From assembly GCF_000799075.1 (NCBI RefSeq), contig NZ_JTLI01000049.1:1-64000 (forward strand): a DNA stretch of 64,000 nt, in the 5' to 3' direction. The stretch is from Cetobacterium sp. ZOR0034 (GTDB taxonomy: Bacteria > Fusobacteriota > Fusobacteriia > Fusobacteriales > Fusobacteriaceae). The notes under the pieces were generated by a model. That model was given only the letters and a program-made list of their open reading frames with translations. It did not search any database and was not told the origin of the DNA. The translations under genes and the position numbers were made by a program. Positions within the stretch are counted from its first letter, which is position 1; each line of letters begins with the position of its first letter. Below are positions 1-8,619 of the stretch, one piece after another.

Positions 1-75
1 GTCGGAATAGCAAGATTCGAACTTGCGGCCCCCTGCTCCCAAGGCAGGTGCGCTACCGGACTGCGCTATATTCCG
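1..75 (-). tRNA. tRNA-Pro (anticodon TGG)
   Basis: On the minus strand this folds as a full cloverleaf: acceptor stem CGGAATA/TATTCCG, D-stem GCGC, anticodon stem CCTGC/GCAGG with loop CTTGGGA (anticodon TGG, proline), T-stem GCAAG/CTTGC with loop TTCGAAT. The discriminator A is at position 2 and position 1 is the first C of what may be an encoded CCA; the rest lies outside the window. Confidence 0.96.
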
Positions 76-117
76 ACTATTTAATTTTCGCAACTCGCTT
101 TCGCTCGCTACATAATT

Positions 118-146
118 ATAGTATCACAAATTATAATTTCTGTCAA
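118..146 (-). promoter_or_regulatory. Promoter of tRNA-Pro
   Basis: Minus strand: TTGACA (141-146), 17-bp spacer ending in TGA, TACTAT (118-123). This is a near-consensus sigma-70 promoter with a short leader before the tRNA 5' end at 75. Confidence 0.85.
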
Positions 147-227
147 CAAACTTTTTTTATTTTTTTTATTTTTTTTTAACACTAAGAAAAAGAAGGATTA
201 ATTTTATTTAAAAAGAATAATATTTTA

Positions 228-256
228 TATACAATTGGAAAAATATTTTCTATAAT
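228..256 (+). promoter_or_regulatory. Probable promoter of the OmpA-like gene
   Basis: TATACA (228-233), 17-bp spacer, perfect TATAAT (251-256). The -35 is weak. A strong ribosome binding site AAGGAGG (279-285) precedes the ATG at 292. Confidence 0.5.
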
Positions 257-291
257 ATCTATAACTATTTTTAGTTTTAAGGAGGTTTATT

Positions 292-939
292 ATGAAAAAT
301 ACAAAACTTATCTGTTCTGTTCTTTTAGCTGGTTCACTTTTTGGTGCTTGTACTTCTACTAATGGTGGTTATAACAACCTAAATAGTAAAACTACTGGAA
401 CTGCTGGTGGAGCTGCTATAGGTGCTCTTATCGGGCAAGCAATCGGACAAGATACTAAAGGAACTCTTATCGGAGCTGGTATTGGAGCTCTTGCTGGTCT
501 AGGATGGGGAGCATACAAAGATCAACAAACAAAAGAGTTACAAGCTAGATTACAAAACACTTCAGTTAAGGTAACTGATGAAGGAAATTACATTAATCTT
601 AATCTTCCTGGCGGAGTTACATTCCCAACTAACGGATCTGTTATTGGAAATGGATTCTACGCTCCTCTTAATGATATAGCTTCTGTTTTAAATCAATACC
701 CTGAAACAAGAATAGTTATATCTGGACACACAGATAACACTGGTGCTTACTCTTACAATATGGATCTATCAGTTAAAAGAGCAAGAAGTGTTGCTGATTA
801 TGTAGTTAGAAGAGGAGTAAATCCTAATAGAATAACTATAAACGGATTTGGTCCAGATAGACCAATCGCAAGTAACGGAACTACTACAGGTAGAGCTCAA
901 AATAGAAGGGTTGAAATCCAAATTTTCCCTGCTTACTAA
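292..939 (+). CDS. OmpA-family outer-membrane lipoprotein with glycine-zipper segment (YiaD-like)
   Basis: 215 aa. The N-terminus is a lipoprotein signal with Cys20 as the likely lipidated residue (preceded by LFGA). Residues about 36-73 are a glycine-zipper (alternating G/A every four residues), likely embedded in the outer membrane. Residues about 110-213 are a typical OmpA C-terminal peptidoglycan-binding domain, with the SGHTDNTG stretch and the RARSVADYV...NRI...GFGPDRPIA pattern. The order lipobox, glycine zipper, OmpA domain is that of the YiaD family, which tethers the outer membrane to peptidoglycan. It is a single gene with its own promoter and a terminator behind it. Family assignment is firm; the physiological role is inferred. 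Confidence 0.93.
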   Translation: MKNTKLICSVLLAGSLFGACTSTNGGYNNLNSKTTGTAGGAAIGALIGQAIGQDTKGTLIGAGIGALAGLGWGAYKDQQTKELQARLQNTSVKVTDEGNYINLNLPGGVTFPTNGSVIGNGFYAPLNDIASVLNQYPETRIVISGHTDNTGAYSYNMDLSVKRARSVADYVVRRGVNPNRITINGFGPDRPIASNGTTTGRAQNRRVEIQIFPAY

Positions 940-969
940 TATCTGCTAAAACAAAACATAATAAATAGA

Positions 970-995
970 AAGAGGGTTCTTATCGAACCCTCTTC
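970..995. terminator. Bidirectional terminator
   Basis: 10-bp stem (aagagggttc / gaaccctctt) with a 5-nt loop and T-rich flanks on both sides. It lies between the convergent OmpA-like gene and the FMN-binding gene and probably serves both. Confidence 0.8.
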
Positions 996-1004
996 TCTTT
1001 TAAA

Positions 1005-1364
1005 TTATTTACCAATTTTTTCAATTGCATTTTTTACAGCTTCTTGTACACCCTCAGATGTATATGTTGCTCCTGCAACAACATCTAAATCCGCATTCTG
1101 ATTTCTTAAAACTTGATTTTTTAAAGTTTCTATAGCTGGATCTGCAATTGGTGGTGTATCTGTATGCGTTACATTCAAACCTATAATTTTAAATTCTTTT
1201 CCTTTTGGCTTAACTTGTAACTCTACAGACAGCTCTCCATTATAACCTGTTCCGCTTCCTTTTACTAACATTGGTCCCGGCTTATTAGCATCATATATTC
1301 CTAACAGCAATCCCAATCCTATAAAGGCCATTACAGATATTTTCCTTAAACCCTCTTTTGTCAT
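1005..1364 (-). CDS. Membrane-anchored FMN-binding domain protein
   Basis: 119 aa. One N-terminal membrane segment (about residues 9-24) is followed by a compact FMN_bind domain (PF04205 type). It ends with the flavinylation-like signature DVVAGATYTS (residues 94-103); in NqrC/RnfG-type proteins the Thr of the GAT triplet carries FMN through a phosphoester bond made by ApbE. The expected role is an extracytosolic electron carrier. It starts 12 bases after the 5'-nucleotidase lipoprotein gene and is probably co-transcribed with it. No Rnf/Nqr subunit or apbE is in the window, so the electron partner is unknown. Confidence 0.85.
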   Translation of the reverse strand: MTKEGLRKISVMAFIGLGLLLGIYDANKPGPMLVKGSGTGYNGELSVELQVKPKGKEFKIIGLNVTHTDTPPIADPAIETLKNQVLRNQNADLDVVAGATYTSEGVQEAVKNAIEKIGK

Positions 1365-1376
1365 TCCTAACCCCTT

Positions 1377-2930
1377 CTATTTCTTTGGTATTAATCTTGG
1401 AACTACTTTATCTCTTCCTTCTAATCCTACTTTTTGAATATATTCAATTAATACTTCATCAAGTCCTGGATAATGTCCAATCTCTTTTCCACCAGCTAAA
1501 GATGTATATCCATCTCCACCTGCTGCCATAAAGTCATTTGTTGCTACAACATATGTCTTGTTAGGATCTAATTTCTTATCTCCTACTTTTATTTCTAAAA
1601 CTCTTCTATGTGCTGGATTTTTCACATTAAATTTAACAGTCATTCCAGAAACTTGAGCCATTGCTCCTAATGATTCTGGATATGATTTTAATCCGTTTTC
1701 AACAGCTTTTTGTAAATCAGATCCTTTTACTTCTTTTGTTATAACATAATTTCCAAATGGTAATACACTAATAATATCTCCAACTGTTACTTCTCCTGGA
1801 TTTATAGAAGCTCTTATTCCTCCACCATTTGTTATTGCTACGTCAGCTCCTGTTTTCCAAACCATTGCATCCGTTATTAATTGAGCCAAGTTTGTTTCTC
1901 CAGTTCTTACAAAAGCTCTATCTCCTTGTAATAAAATTGGATTTTCTCCAACTTTTACACTTGTTATCATCTCTTGTTTCTTAGATATTTCATCTATTGT
2001 TGCTTTTACCTTCTCATCTTCAGGTACTGGATTATCTCCATTCATTATTATATCTTTAGTATATAAAGTATAGTCAATTGCTGCATTTCTATCTTTTAAT
2101 TTATCGAAATCAACTTTTACAACACCAACATTTTTTGTATACTCACCTGTTTGTACTATTGTTACACCATTTACAACCTTCTTCTCTTTCAATTCTGTAT
2201 GACTGTGACCATCAATAATTAAATCTATTTCTGGAACAGCTTCTGCCACTCCTATACTTTGTAAATGCTTAGCCGTACTTTCGTCGTCTCCTAAGTGTGA
2301 AATCACTACTATAAATTTCACTCCCTCTTTTTTCATTTGTGCCACTACTGTTTTAGCCGTTGCAATTGGATCAGCAATTGTAATATTTTTTACATTGTTT
2401 GGATTTGTTTTGAAATATGTTTCTGGAGTTGCTAATCCAAAGAATCCAACCTTTACTCCATCTATTCTTCTAATATCATAAGTTCCTGCAACTGGTTTTC
2501 CAGTATTTTTATCTATAACATTCGCCGCTAAAGTTTTATATTTTTGCATAGAAAGTAACTCTTCTAATCTCTCTTGTCCATAGTTGAAGTCATGATTTCC
2601 TAAAGTTGCATAATCTAAACCTACTGCATTTAATGTCTCAACCATCGACTCACCTTTAGTTAAAGTCGCAAATGTTGTTCCATGCATAGTGTCTCCTGCA
2701 TCTATCAATAAAACTTTACCATTATTTCTATCCTGCTCTAATGCTTTAGCTATAGTCTTTACTCTCGCTAACCCCACACCATCATTTTTGCTTTCTACTG
2801 CTCTTCCGTGAACATCGTTTACATGAACTAGAGTTAGTTCGTATTCTCCATCTTTCGGTGGTAACACCTTACAAGCAGAAAGAGCTAAAACCAGTCCCAT
2901 TAAACCAAAAACTTTTAAATTTTTATTCAT
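1377..2930 (-). CDS. 5'-nucleotidase/metallophosphatase lipoprotein (UshA/YfkN family)
   Basis: 517 aa. Signal peptide with lipobox LSAC (Cys20). The N-terminal metallophosphatase domain shows all metal-ligand blocks: HVNDVHG (D39, H41), DAGDTMHG (D80), GNHDF (N112, H113), ISHLGDD and DGHSH. The C-terminal 5'-nucleotidase domain carries NGGGIR and the late AAGGDGY substrate-binding stretch. It should hydrolyse extracellular or periplasmic nucleotides (possibly also FAD/NAD-type dinucleotides, as UshA does) at the outer membrane. A good promoter lies upstream and the FMN-binding gene follows at once, so scavenging of flavin nucleotides is a possible shared theme (inference). Confidence 0.92.
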   Translation of the reverse strand: MNKNLKVFGLMGLVLALSACKVLPPKDGEYELTLVHVNDVHGRAVESKNDGVGLARVKTIAKALEQDRNNGKVLLIDAGDTMHGTTFATLTKGESMVETLNAVGLDYATLGNHDFNYGQERLEELLSMQKYKTLAANVIDKNTGKPVAGTYDIRRIDGVKVGFFGLATPETYFKTNPNNVKNITIADPIATAKTVVAQMKKEGVKFIVVISHLGDDESTAKHLQSIGVAEAVPEIDLIIDGHSHTELKEKKVVNGVTIVQTGEYTKNVGVVKVDFDKLKDRNAAIDYTLYTKDIIMNGDNPVPEDEKVKATIDEISKKQEMITSVKVGENPILLQGDRAFVRTGETNLAQLITDAMVWKTGADVAITNGGGIRASINPGEVTVGDIISVLPFGNYVITKEVKGSDLQKAVENGLKSYPESLGAMAQVSGMTVKFNVKNPAHRRVLEIKVGDKKLDPNKTYVVATNDFMAAGGDGYTSLAGGKEIGHYPGLDEVLIEYIQKVGLEGRDKVVPRLIPKK

Positions 2931-2975
2931 TTTTTCCTCCCTGATAAACCCTAGTATTCAATTAAATTCGAACAT

Positions 2976-3004
2976 ATTTTATCATATTTAGACAAGATTG
3001 TAAA
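2976..3004 (-). promoter_or_regulatory. Promoter of the nucleotidase/FMN-binding operon
   Basis: Minus strand: TTTACA (2999-3004), 17-bp spacer ending in TGA, TAAAAT (2976-2981). Confidence 0.75.
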
Positions 3005-3008
3005 AGAA

Positions 3009-3032
3009 AAAACTGCATACAAATGCAGTTTT
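3009..3032 (-). terminator. Terminator of the asr-yeiH operon
   Basis: 10-bp stem (aaaactgcat/atgcagtttt) with a 4-nt loop. On the minus strand it runs into TTTTTTCTTTTA, 22 bases after the last gene of the operon. The T-tract overlaps the -35 of the next promoter. Confidence 0.85.
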
Positions 3033-3054
3033 CACCTTTATTTTACAACCATTA

Positions 3055-3528
3055 TTATATAAGTATATTCAAAAGTTTTTGACTAGTCTCTAAAGCATCT
3101 CCATTCAGCTTTAAAATTTCAATTGTTCTCTTTAAAGTTTCTATCTCTTTTGAACGCATAAACATCTCATCTCTCTCTCCAGTCAGATATTTTTTTATTG
3201 CAATCCCTTCATCTATTTGACATCGATAAAGTTCACTATACTTACTATCTTTGACTATTATGCTCTCTATTCTCTCCTCTAACTCTGTATCTGAAAGTTC
3301 TTTTTCTTTCAAAAGTTCACATATAGTTTTTTTTAAAAATAGGTACTCTTTTAAAAAAAACTCTCTCTTATAACGATAAATTCTTAAGTCTTGGATAAAA
3401 TTAATCAATAAAAAAGGAAATATAACCACCATCATCGATATTTTTGGCTTTTCTATCAACTTTGTCGCAACTTTCAAAGCTAAAGCTGTTTCCCTCTCCA
3501 AAAAGTCCTCAGTCTTTATCTTTTTCAT
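3055..3528 (-). CDS. Small membrane protein of the asr operon, unknown function
   Basis: 157 aa from the chosen ATG at 3528. That ATG is preceded by AGGAGT with a short spacer; an upstream ATG at 3552 has no such site. The start lies inside the end of the preceding gene (20-base overlap), so translation is probably coupled. One hydrophobic segment (about residues 30-46, rich in I/V/F) follows a basic N-terminus; the rest is charged, helical and probably cytoplasmic. I recognise no family. As the last gene of the sulfite reductase/YeiH operon it may be an accessory of that transporter (inference). Confidence 0.75.
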   Translation of the reverse strand: MKKIKTEDFLERETALALKVATKLIEKPKISMMVVIFPFLLINFIQDLRIYRYKREFFLKEYLFLKKTICELLKEKELSDTELEERIESIIVKDSKYSELYRCQIDEGIAIKKYLTGERDEMFMRSKEIETLKRTIEILKLNGDALETSQKLLNILI

Positions 3529-3754
3529 CTTCACTCCTATTCGAATACGCAAGAGTATGTCTTACGTTTTCTGAACTTGGCTCCACCTTTTTAACAAAAA
3601 TATAATACCAAGCTCCCGACTCGATATCCTCTTCTGCTAATTTTTGATGCGCTTCCTTAAAACCCAAAACCTCATCTAAAAAAGGTAAAACTGAGAAACA
3701 TAAAAAATATATACATAAAAAGCCACTAAATAACCCTATCCATTTTTTTATCAT
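3509..3754 (-). CDS. Short single-span membrane protein of the asr operon, unknown function
   Basis: 81 aa. The N-terminal transmembrane or uncleaved signal segment spans residues 5-26, followed by an acidic, basic-tailed remainder ending SEDEKDKD. A clean GGAGG lies ahead of the ATG. It starts 29 bases after yeiH and overlaps the next gene. I do not recognise the family. Its tight placement argues that it is real and works with its neighbours. Confidence 0.72.
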   Translation of the reverse strand: MIKKWIGLFSGFLCIYFLCFSVLPFLDEVLGFKEAHQKLAEEDIESGAWYYIFVKKVEPSSENVRHTLAYSNRSEDEKDKD

Positions 3755-3783
3755 ATTTCCTCCAAAATTACTTTAGCTGTACT

Positions 3784-5541
3784 TTATAAACTCATAAGCG
3801 ATTTTGTTATCTCTGGGAACACAATGTGGAACATTAAATATGCTGCTCCAAATGTAACACTTAAATTTATTATTTTCCCAACTATATAAAGTGTTATTGG
3901 TTTTCCACCTTTAAACAACTTACTTAATTCACCAAAATTAGTAGATAATCCAATACTTGTAAATGCCAAACAGAATAACCAACCTTGTAATGGAGATATC
4001 AATCCACTAACCATTCCTTTATCTATTATTATTTTAGATCCATCTATCCCTAACATTGCATATATTCCAGAAAATAATAAAGAAGCTCCAATAAATCCTA
4101 AAATAAATTTAGGGAATCTATTCCATATTTCAAGCATTGACCCTTTAAACGAGAAATCCTTTTCTGCGGCCATAGATGTATCTACCTTCAATGACCAATA
4201 TGCTGCAACTCCTAATGCCATTACACCAATTATTATATTTTGAATCATCTTAATTGTTGCGGCAACATCTCTTGCTACAGGTCCTAAGTATTCTCCTGCT
4301 GCAACTACAGCTCCTGTCGAATCTACAGTTCCACCAATCCAAGCTCCCCCTAAAACAGGATCCATATTTAAAGCTTTTATAAACATTGGCATAGCTATCA
4401 TCATAAAAGCAGTAAACATTATAGAAATACTAACTGATAATGTAAGCTCTTCCTTCTTTGCTTTACAAGCTGCTGCCGCTGCTATCGCTGCTGATACTCC
4501 ACTCACTGACATGTCAGCAGACATTACCATATTTAAACTCTTTGACTCCATTTTTAAAACTTTATCACCAAATAGGAATGTTAAAACTAAAACCACAGGA
4601 GTTACAAACCATGTTACAAATATCCCTGGTATTCCTATTAATAAAACTTTATTTACTAATACAGTCGATCCTAAAAGTATCAATCCAGTTTTTATAAAAT
4701 ACTCTGTTTGAGCAGCTGCTAAAAGTTTCTTAGGTGTTCCAACAGTATTACTTACAATTAGTCCTAAAACTAATCCCCAAAATACATATCCTAATCCCCA
4801 AGCCTTTAAAGTTTCTTGCTCTCCTAAAAGATAGGCACTCATTGCCAATAAAAATACAAATGGAAACCCTTGTAAGAATCCCTCTCTATCTCTTCCCATC
4901 TTTTTCATTCCTAAACTAAAATATATACCAATAGATGCCAACAAAATAAGTAAATTAGGAATTAAGTTATAAGGCTTAACTACAGCTTTGGCCTTTAACT
5001 TATTCTCTTTATCTCTACTTATCAGCCATTCATCTACAGACGCTGTAGCTGCTCTATTTAACTCTTCATCCGAAAACATGCTTCCCTCTGCTAAAGTTGT
5101 TGCTTCTAAAGCTTTCTCTCTCGCTAAAGCTGTTATTTGTCTAGACTCTTCATACTCCTTAATAAATGGAGCTCCCTTTTCTAAAGCTGTCGCCTCACTT
5201 AAATATAAAGATTCCATAGGATTTGTCGTCCATTTTTTAGGTTTTCCTAAAATATTTTTTACTGTTTCAGAAACCGATGTTTTTATTGCTAAAGCATTCT
5301 TATCAAACTGCGCTTCATGCCATTGAACCGTTTTAAAAGATGCTCTTTCTCCCTCACTTTTCATTATATCATTATATACTTCGGCTTTTCCCAACACGCC
5401 ATTCGAGTTAGATCCCATATACATAAAAATACAAAATATTAATAAAATTGTCGCTAGTAATATCGCCCAGTAATCCTCAAATTTAAATAAATCTAGTATT
5501 GTTTCCTTAAAACTTTTTTTGTTCTCTTTTACAGCTTCCAT
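3784..5541 (-). CDS. YeiH-family putative sulfur-oxyanion transporter
   Basis: 585 aa. From about residue 195 on it is a multi-helix membrane protein of the UPF0324/YeiH family (PF03601), with the small-residue-rich helices DMSVSGVSAAIAAAAACKAK and GGTVDSTGAVVAAGEYLG. An extra N-terminal part has one membrane helix (about 26-43) and a roughly 150-residue soluble stretch that the usual 340-aa YeiH proteins lack. The family is annotated as a putative sulfate exporter. Its position behind asrABC supports handling of sulfite, sulfate or a related sulfur compound. The RBS is AGGGGG before the ATG. Substrate and direction are inference. Confidence 0.85.
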   Translation of the reverse strand: MEAVKENKKSFKETILDLFKFEDYWAILLATILLIFCIFMYMGSNSNGVLGKAEVYNDIMKSEGERASFKTVQWHEAQFDKNALAIKTSVSETVKNILGKPKKWTTNPMESLYLSEATALEKGAPFIKEYEESRQITALAREKALEATTLAEGSMFSDEELNRAATASVDEWLISRDKENKLKAKAVVKPYNLIPNLLILLASIGIYFSLGMKKMGRDREGFLQGFPFVFLLAMSAYLLGEQETLKAWGLGYVFWGLVLGLIVSNTVGTPKKLLAAAQTEYFIKTGLILLGSTVLVNKVLLIGIPGIFVTWFVTPVVLVLTFLFGDKVLKMESKSLNMVMSADMSVSGVSAAIAAAAACKAKKEELTLSVSISIMFTAFMMIAMPMFIKALNMDPVLGGAWIGGTVDSTGAVVAAGEYLGPVARDVAATIKMIQNIIIGVMALGVAAYWSLKVDTSMAAEKDFSFKGSMLEIWNRFPKFILGFIGASLLFSGIYAMLGIDGSKIIIDKGMVSGLISPLQGWLFCLAFTSIGLSTNFGELSKLFKGGKPITLYIVGKIINLSVTFGAAYLMFHIVFPEITKSLMSL

Positions 5542-5602
5542 TTTTACCCCCTAGGTTTTGTATCAAGCTTTTTGAACCTTAATTCAAAGTTCTAAACATA
5601 AC

Positions 5603-5631
5603 TAATGGGAACCCTTTAGGGGTTCCCATTA
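5603..5631. other. Perfect 12-bp intercistronic hairpin between asrC and yeiH
   Basis: taatgggaaccc / gggttcccatta around a 5-nt loop. On the minus strand no T-run follows, so it is not a standard intrinsic terminator. It may set the relative level of yeiH by mRNA processing or stabilisation, or act as an operator. Confidence 0.6.
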
Positions 5632-5666
5632 ACTTAGAATATATTTTTTGGATTAGAAACTAATTT

Positions 5667-6737
5667 CTAGTGTCCTCCACCATAATTAAACGGCTTTTCT
5701 AATGTGTAAGCTTCTCCAGGACTTGGATGTTGAGATATAGGTTTAACATTTATATTAGCTCTATACTCTGTCTCTGCCCAAAGAATTCTTTGTGCTACTT
5801 GTGCTTCTGGATTCAATTCAACTCCATCTAGCATCATCTCTTTAAACTTTTGATATCCAGCTCTATCAATCAAATGACCTCCATGGATATACATAGGTTT
5901 ATGATGTAAAACGTTAGCTGAGAACTTTTGCCAGTTTCCAATAACCTTCATAATTACATCCTCAGTTACCCAGTTTAAGAACATCTTACCCATTCTTGGG
6001 TATTGCTTTCCTGTTCTTCCCCCAATGATAACTCTAAATAATTTTTGTTCTGGTCTTACCCAAGCTGATGATGGACATGCTTCAACACACTCTCCACAAC
6101 CAACACAGCAGCAAGAATCTTTAACAATTCTATGATTTTCTAGTTTTAAAACTCTTGTAGCAGCGTGATCACAAACCTTCACACATCTTCCACAACCAAT
6201 ACATCTATCTTTTACATAGATTGGTTTTGTTACTCCGATTATTCCAAAATCATTAAAATGACCTTTAGCACAGTCATTTGGACATCCTGCTATCGCCATT
6301 TTAATATGATAGTGGCTTGGGAAGATTTGCTTTTCAAGCTTTCTTGCTAACTCCCAAGTATTTATGTTTGCTTTTACACAGTGTGAGTTACCTATACAAG
6401 CCATTATATTTCTAGCTCCTATAGTTGGATAACCAGCTTTATTAACCTCCATGTCAACTCCACACATCTCAACATCTACTTCTTTTATATACTCTTCTAA
6501 ATAAGCATTTACAGCTTCTACATTTTCAAATTTAATACCAGGGGCATTTAGAGTTTGTCTCATACCCATGTGGAAAGTTCCATCTCCCCATCTCTCTGCT
6601 ATATCTTGTATTACCTTTAAATATTTAGCTTCAATTAACCCTCCTGGAACACGAAGTTGGATCATGAACTCCCCAGGAACTTTTGATTGACGGAAGCAAT
6701 TCAGTTTCATTTTAGTTATATTAATATCGTGATTCAC
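5667..6737 (-). CDS. asrC: Anaerobic sulfite reductase subunit C (siroheme/4Fe-4S catalytic subunit)
   Basis: 356 aa, close to the roughly 337 aa of the Salmonella protein. The siroheme/4Fe-4S cysteines are seen as C114-x5-C120 and C152-x3-C156 (AGCPNDCA). Two ferredoxin-type 4Fe-4S motifs follow: CIGCGRCVKVC (C179, 182, 185, 189) and CVGCGECVEAC (C211, 214, 217, 221). It reduces sulfite to sulfide using electrons from AsrA/AsrB. It lies 13 bases downstream of asrB and is the third gene of the operon. Confidence 0.95.
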   Translation of the reverse strand: MNHDINITKMKLNCFRQSKVPGEFMIQLRVPGGLIEAKYLKVIQDIAERWGDGTFHMGMRQTLNAPGIKFENVEAVNAYLEEYIKEVDVEMCGVDMEVNKAGYPTIGARNIMACIGNSHCVKANINTWELARKLEKQIFPSHYHIKMAIAGCPNDCAKGHFNDFGIIGVTKPIYVKDRCIGCGRCVKVCDHAATRVLKLENHRIVKDSCCCVGCGECVEACPSSAWVRPEQKLFRVIIGGRTGKQYPRMGKMFLNWVTEDVIMKVIGNWQKFSANVLHHKPMYIHGGHLIDRAGYQKFKEMMLDGVELNPEAQVAQRILWAETEYRANINVKPISQHPSPGEAYTLEKPFNYGGGH

Positions 6738-6750
6738 TCTTTATACCCCC

Positions 6751-7560
6751 TTAGTCGATTAGATATTTAGCTTGAGAATAATTAAATACAGGTCCTTCTA
6801 GACAAACATAAACTTCATCTATTCTACAATGACCACATTTCCCGATTGCACACGACATCTTTCTTTCGAAAGATACCCAAATTTTATCAGTAGGAACTCC
6901 TAATTTTTCAAACTCTATAGCTGTATATTTCATCATATTAGGTGGTCCAACAATCACAACTTCTAAATCATGAAACTCATTTGATAACATTTTTAAATGA
7001 GGTACATATTCTGTAACAAGTCCTACGCACTCCCCATCTAATCCGCACCCTTTATCTACTGTTAGTACCATTGGATGCTTTTTTCTCCACTCTAAAATCT
7101 CATCTCTAAATAGTATTGAGTTGTCATCTTTAAATCCAAATAGTAGCTCCATTGATTGAACTTCAGCTGGATTTTTATGTATATGATTGATTAACGATCT
7201 AACCGGAGCTAGTCCTGATCCTCCTGTTACGATAATCACTTTTTTATTTTTTATATCAATTGCATCAAACCCTTTTCCATAAGGTCCTCTCATTGGAAGT
7301 AAGTCCCCTGCATGAAGATTAAATATCTCGTCTGTTACTACTCCTACTTTTCTGATTAAAAACTCTGCCCATCCCTCTTCAGCTGAGAAATCAGTAACTG
7401 ATATTGGACACTCCCCTACTTTAGGAAGAGATAGTTGCATAAATTGTCCAAACTTTATATCTCCAGCTGCTGGATATTCAACTCTAAATAAAAATTCAAT
7501 ATCAGTAACTTGCTTAACATCTAATAATCTGTATGGCGTTGGCATTATTAAATTTTGCAT
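6751..7560 (-). CDS. asrB: Anaerobic sulfite reductase subunit B (FAD/NAD(P)H and 2Fe-2S)
   Basis: 269 aa. It has a ferredoxin-reductase fold: the flavin part includes CPISVTDFS (51-59), the nucleotide-binding loop is GGSGLAPVRS (113-122), and the C-terminal 2Fe-2S cluster ligands are C237, C242, C245 and C253 in the PyrK/AsrB spacing. It passes electrons from NAD(P)H towards AsrA and AsrC. Its ATG shares one base with the asrA stop codon (TAATG), so translation is coupled. Confidence 0.94.
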   Translation of the reverse strand: MQNLIMPTPYRLLDVKQVTDIEFLFRVEYPAAGDIKFGQFMQLSLPKVGECPISVTDFSAEEGWAEFLIRKVGVVTDEIFNLHAGDLLPMRGPYGKGFDAIDIKNKKVIIVTGGSGLAPVRSLINHIHKNPAEVQSMELLFGFKDDNSILFRDEILEWRKKHPMVLTVDKGCGLDGECVGLVTEYVPHLKMLSNEFHDLEVVIVGPPNMMKYTAIEFEKLGVPTDKIWVSFERKMSCAIGKCGHCRIDEVYVCLEGPVFNYSQAKYLID

Positions 7561-8597
7561 TATTTAGCACCTCCATTTAGTTTATCAACTTCTGCTGCTA
7601 ATTTATTTACAGTAGTTGCAAACGATATAAATACTGGACACTTATCATCACATCTTCCACATCCAACACACATATGGTGTTCTTTAAATCTCTTTTTATG
7701 GTCGTGAATCTTATGCATAACTTTAAATCTCATTCTCTCTCCACCAGCTTTTCTAAACGAGTGGTTTCCAGCCATATCAGTATATCCATCTACATGGCAA
7801 GAAGCATTTATTCTTCTTCTTTCCCCTGCATTTGAATCCGATGTGTAGTTCATATCATATGTTGTAAAACAAGTACAAGTTGAGCAAGATACAGTACAAC
7901 TTCCACACATTAAACATCTTTTATCAAACTCTTTCCACATCTCTAAACTTTTAACTGCGATTTGAGTTTCTTTATCATTTATCTCTGGTATTCTAACTGT
8001 TCTCACATTTTCAGTAACAGGAGTCACTTTAAACTCTAACTCTTCATTTCCTGCAAAGTAAGTGTTAAATTCAGAGTCTTTAGTTTCTATTAAAACCTCT
8101 CCATCTAAGAATTTAACTCCAAAAGCATACTCGTCTGCCGATCCAGTTCCCATCGAAGCGCAGAAGCAAGTATCCCATCCATTTTTAGGGCATTCAATTA
8201 AAACAAACTTTGTTTTTTCTCTCATTCTTTTGTAGTACGAATCTTCAAACCCACCATTTTTTAAGAATATATCATCATATCTTTTAATCGAATGTATATC
8301 GCAAGCTCTTGCAAATACAAGCATTGGTCTCTCATCAACAACTTTTGATTCTCTGTAATCTGCATCAGTAAAATATAAAACTGTTTCTGTTATTGGGCTA
8401 AGAGCTTCTTTAGCTGCGTAATCAGATTTCTCTTCATGCACAATCTCATTTGCCGAATAAACTCTATCATATCTTACAATATCCGTATCCGAATATCTTC
8501 CTTGCTTAGGAAATCTCTTTGGAGCATATACTTTATACTCTTTGCTAAGATTTTTTAACAAGCTATCAAAATTTTCTGCTGTTATTTTGTATCCCAT
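7560..8597 (-). CDS. asrA: Anaerobic sulfite reductase subunit A (4Fe-4S electron transfer)
   Basis: 345 aa. It carries two 4Fe-4S ferredoxin-like motifs, C228/231/234/238 (followed by the extra pair CTC at 241-243) and C310/313/316/320, typical of AsrA. It mediates electron transfer between AsrB and the catalytic AsrC. It is first in the operon. The RBS GGGGAGG is about 10 bases from the ATG, slightly long. The family assignment is secure because all three subunits occur in standard order. Confidence 0.94.
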   Translation of the reverse strand: MGYKITAENFDSLLKNLSKEYKVYAPKRFPKQGRYSDTDIVRYDRVYSANEIVHEEKSDYAAKEALSPITETVLYFTDADYRESKVVDERPMLVFARACDIHSIKRYDDIFLKNGGFEDSYYKRMREKTKFVLIECPKNGWDTCFCASMGTGSADEYAFGVKFLDGEVLIETKDSEFNTYFAGNEELEFKVTPVTENVRTVRIPEINDKETQIAVKSLEMWKEFDKRCLMCGSCTVSCSTCTCFTTYDMNYTSDSNAGERRRINASCHVDGYTDMAGNHSFRKAGGERMRFKVMHKIHDHKKRFKEHHMCVGCGRCDDKCPVFISFATTVNKLAAEVDKLNGGAK

Positions 8598-8619
8598 TCT
8601 TACTTTGCCTCCCCATTAT

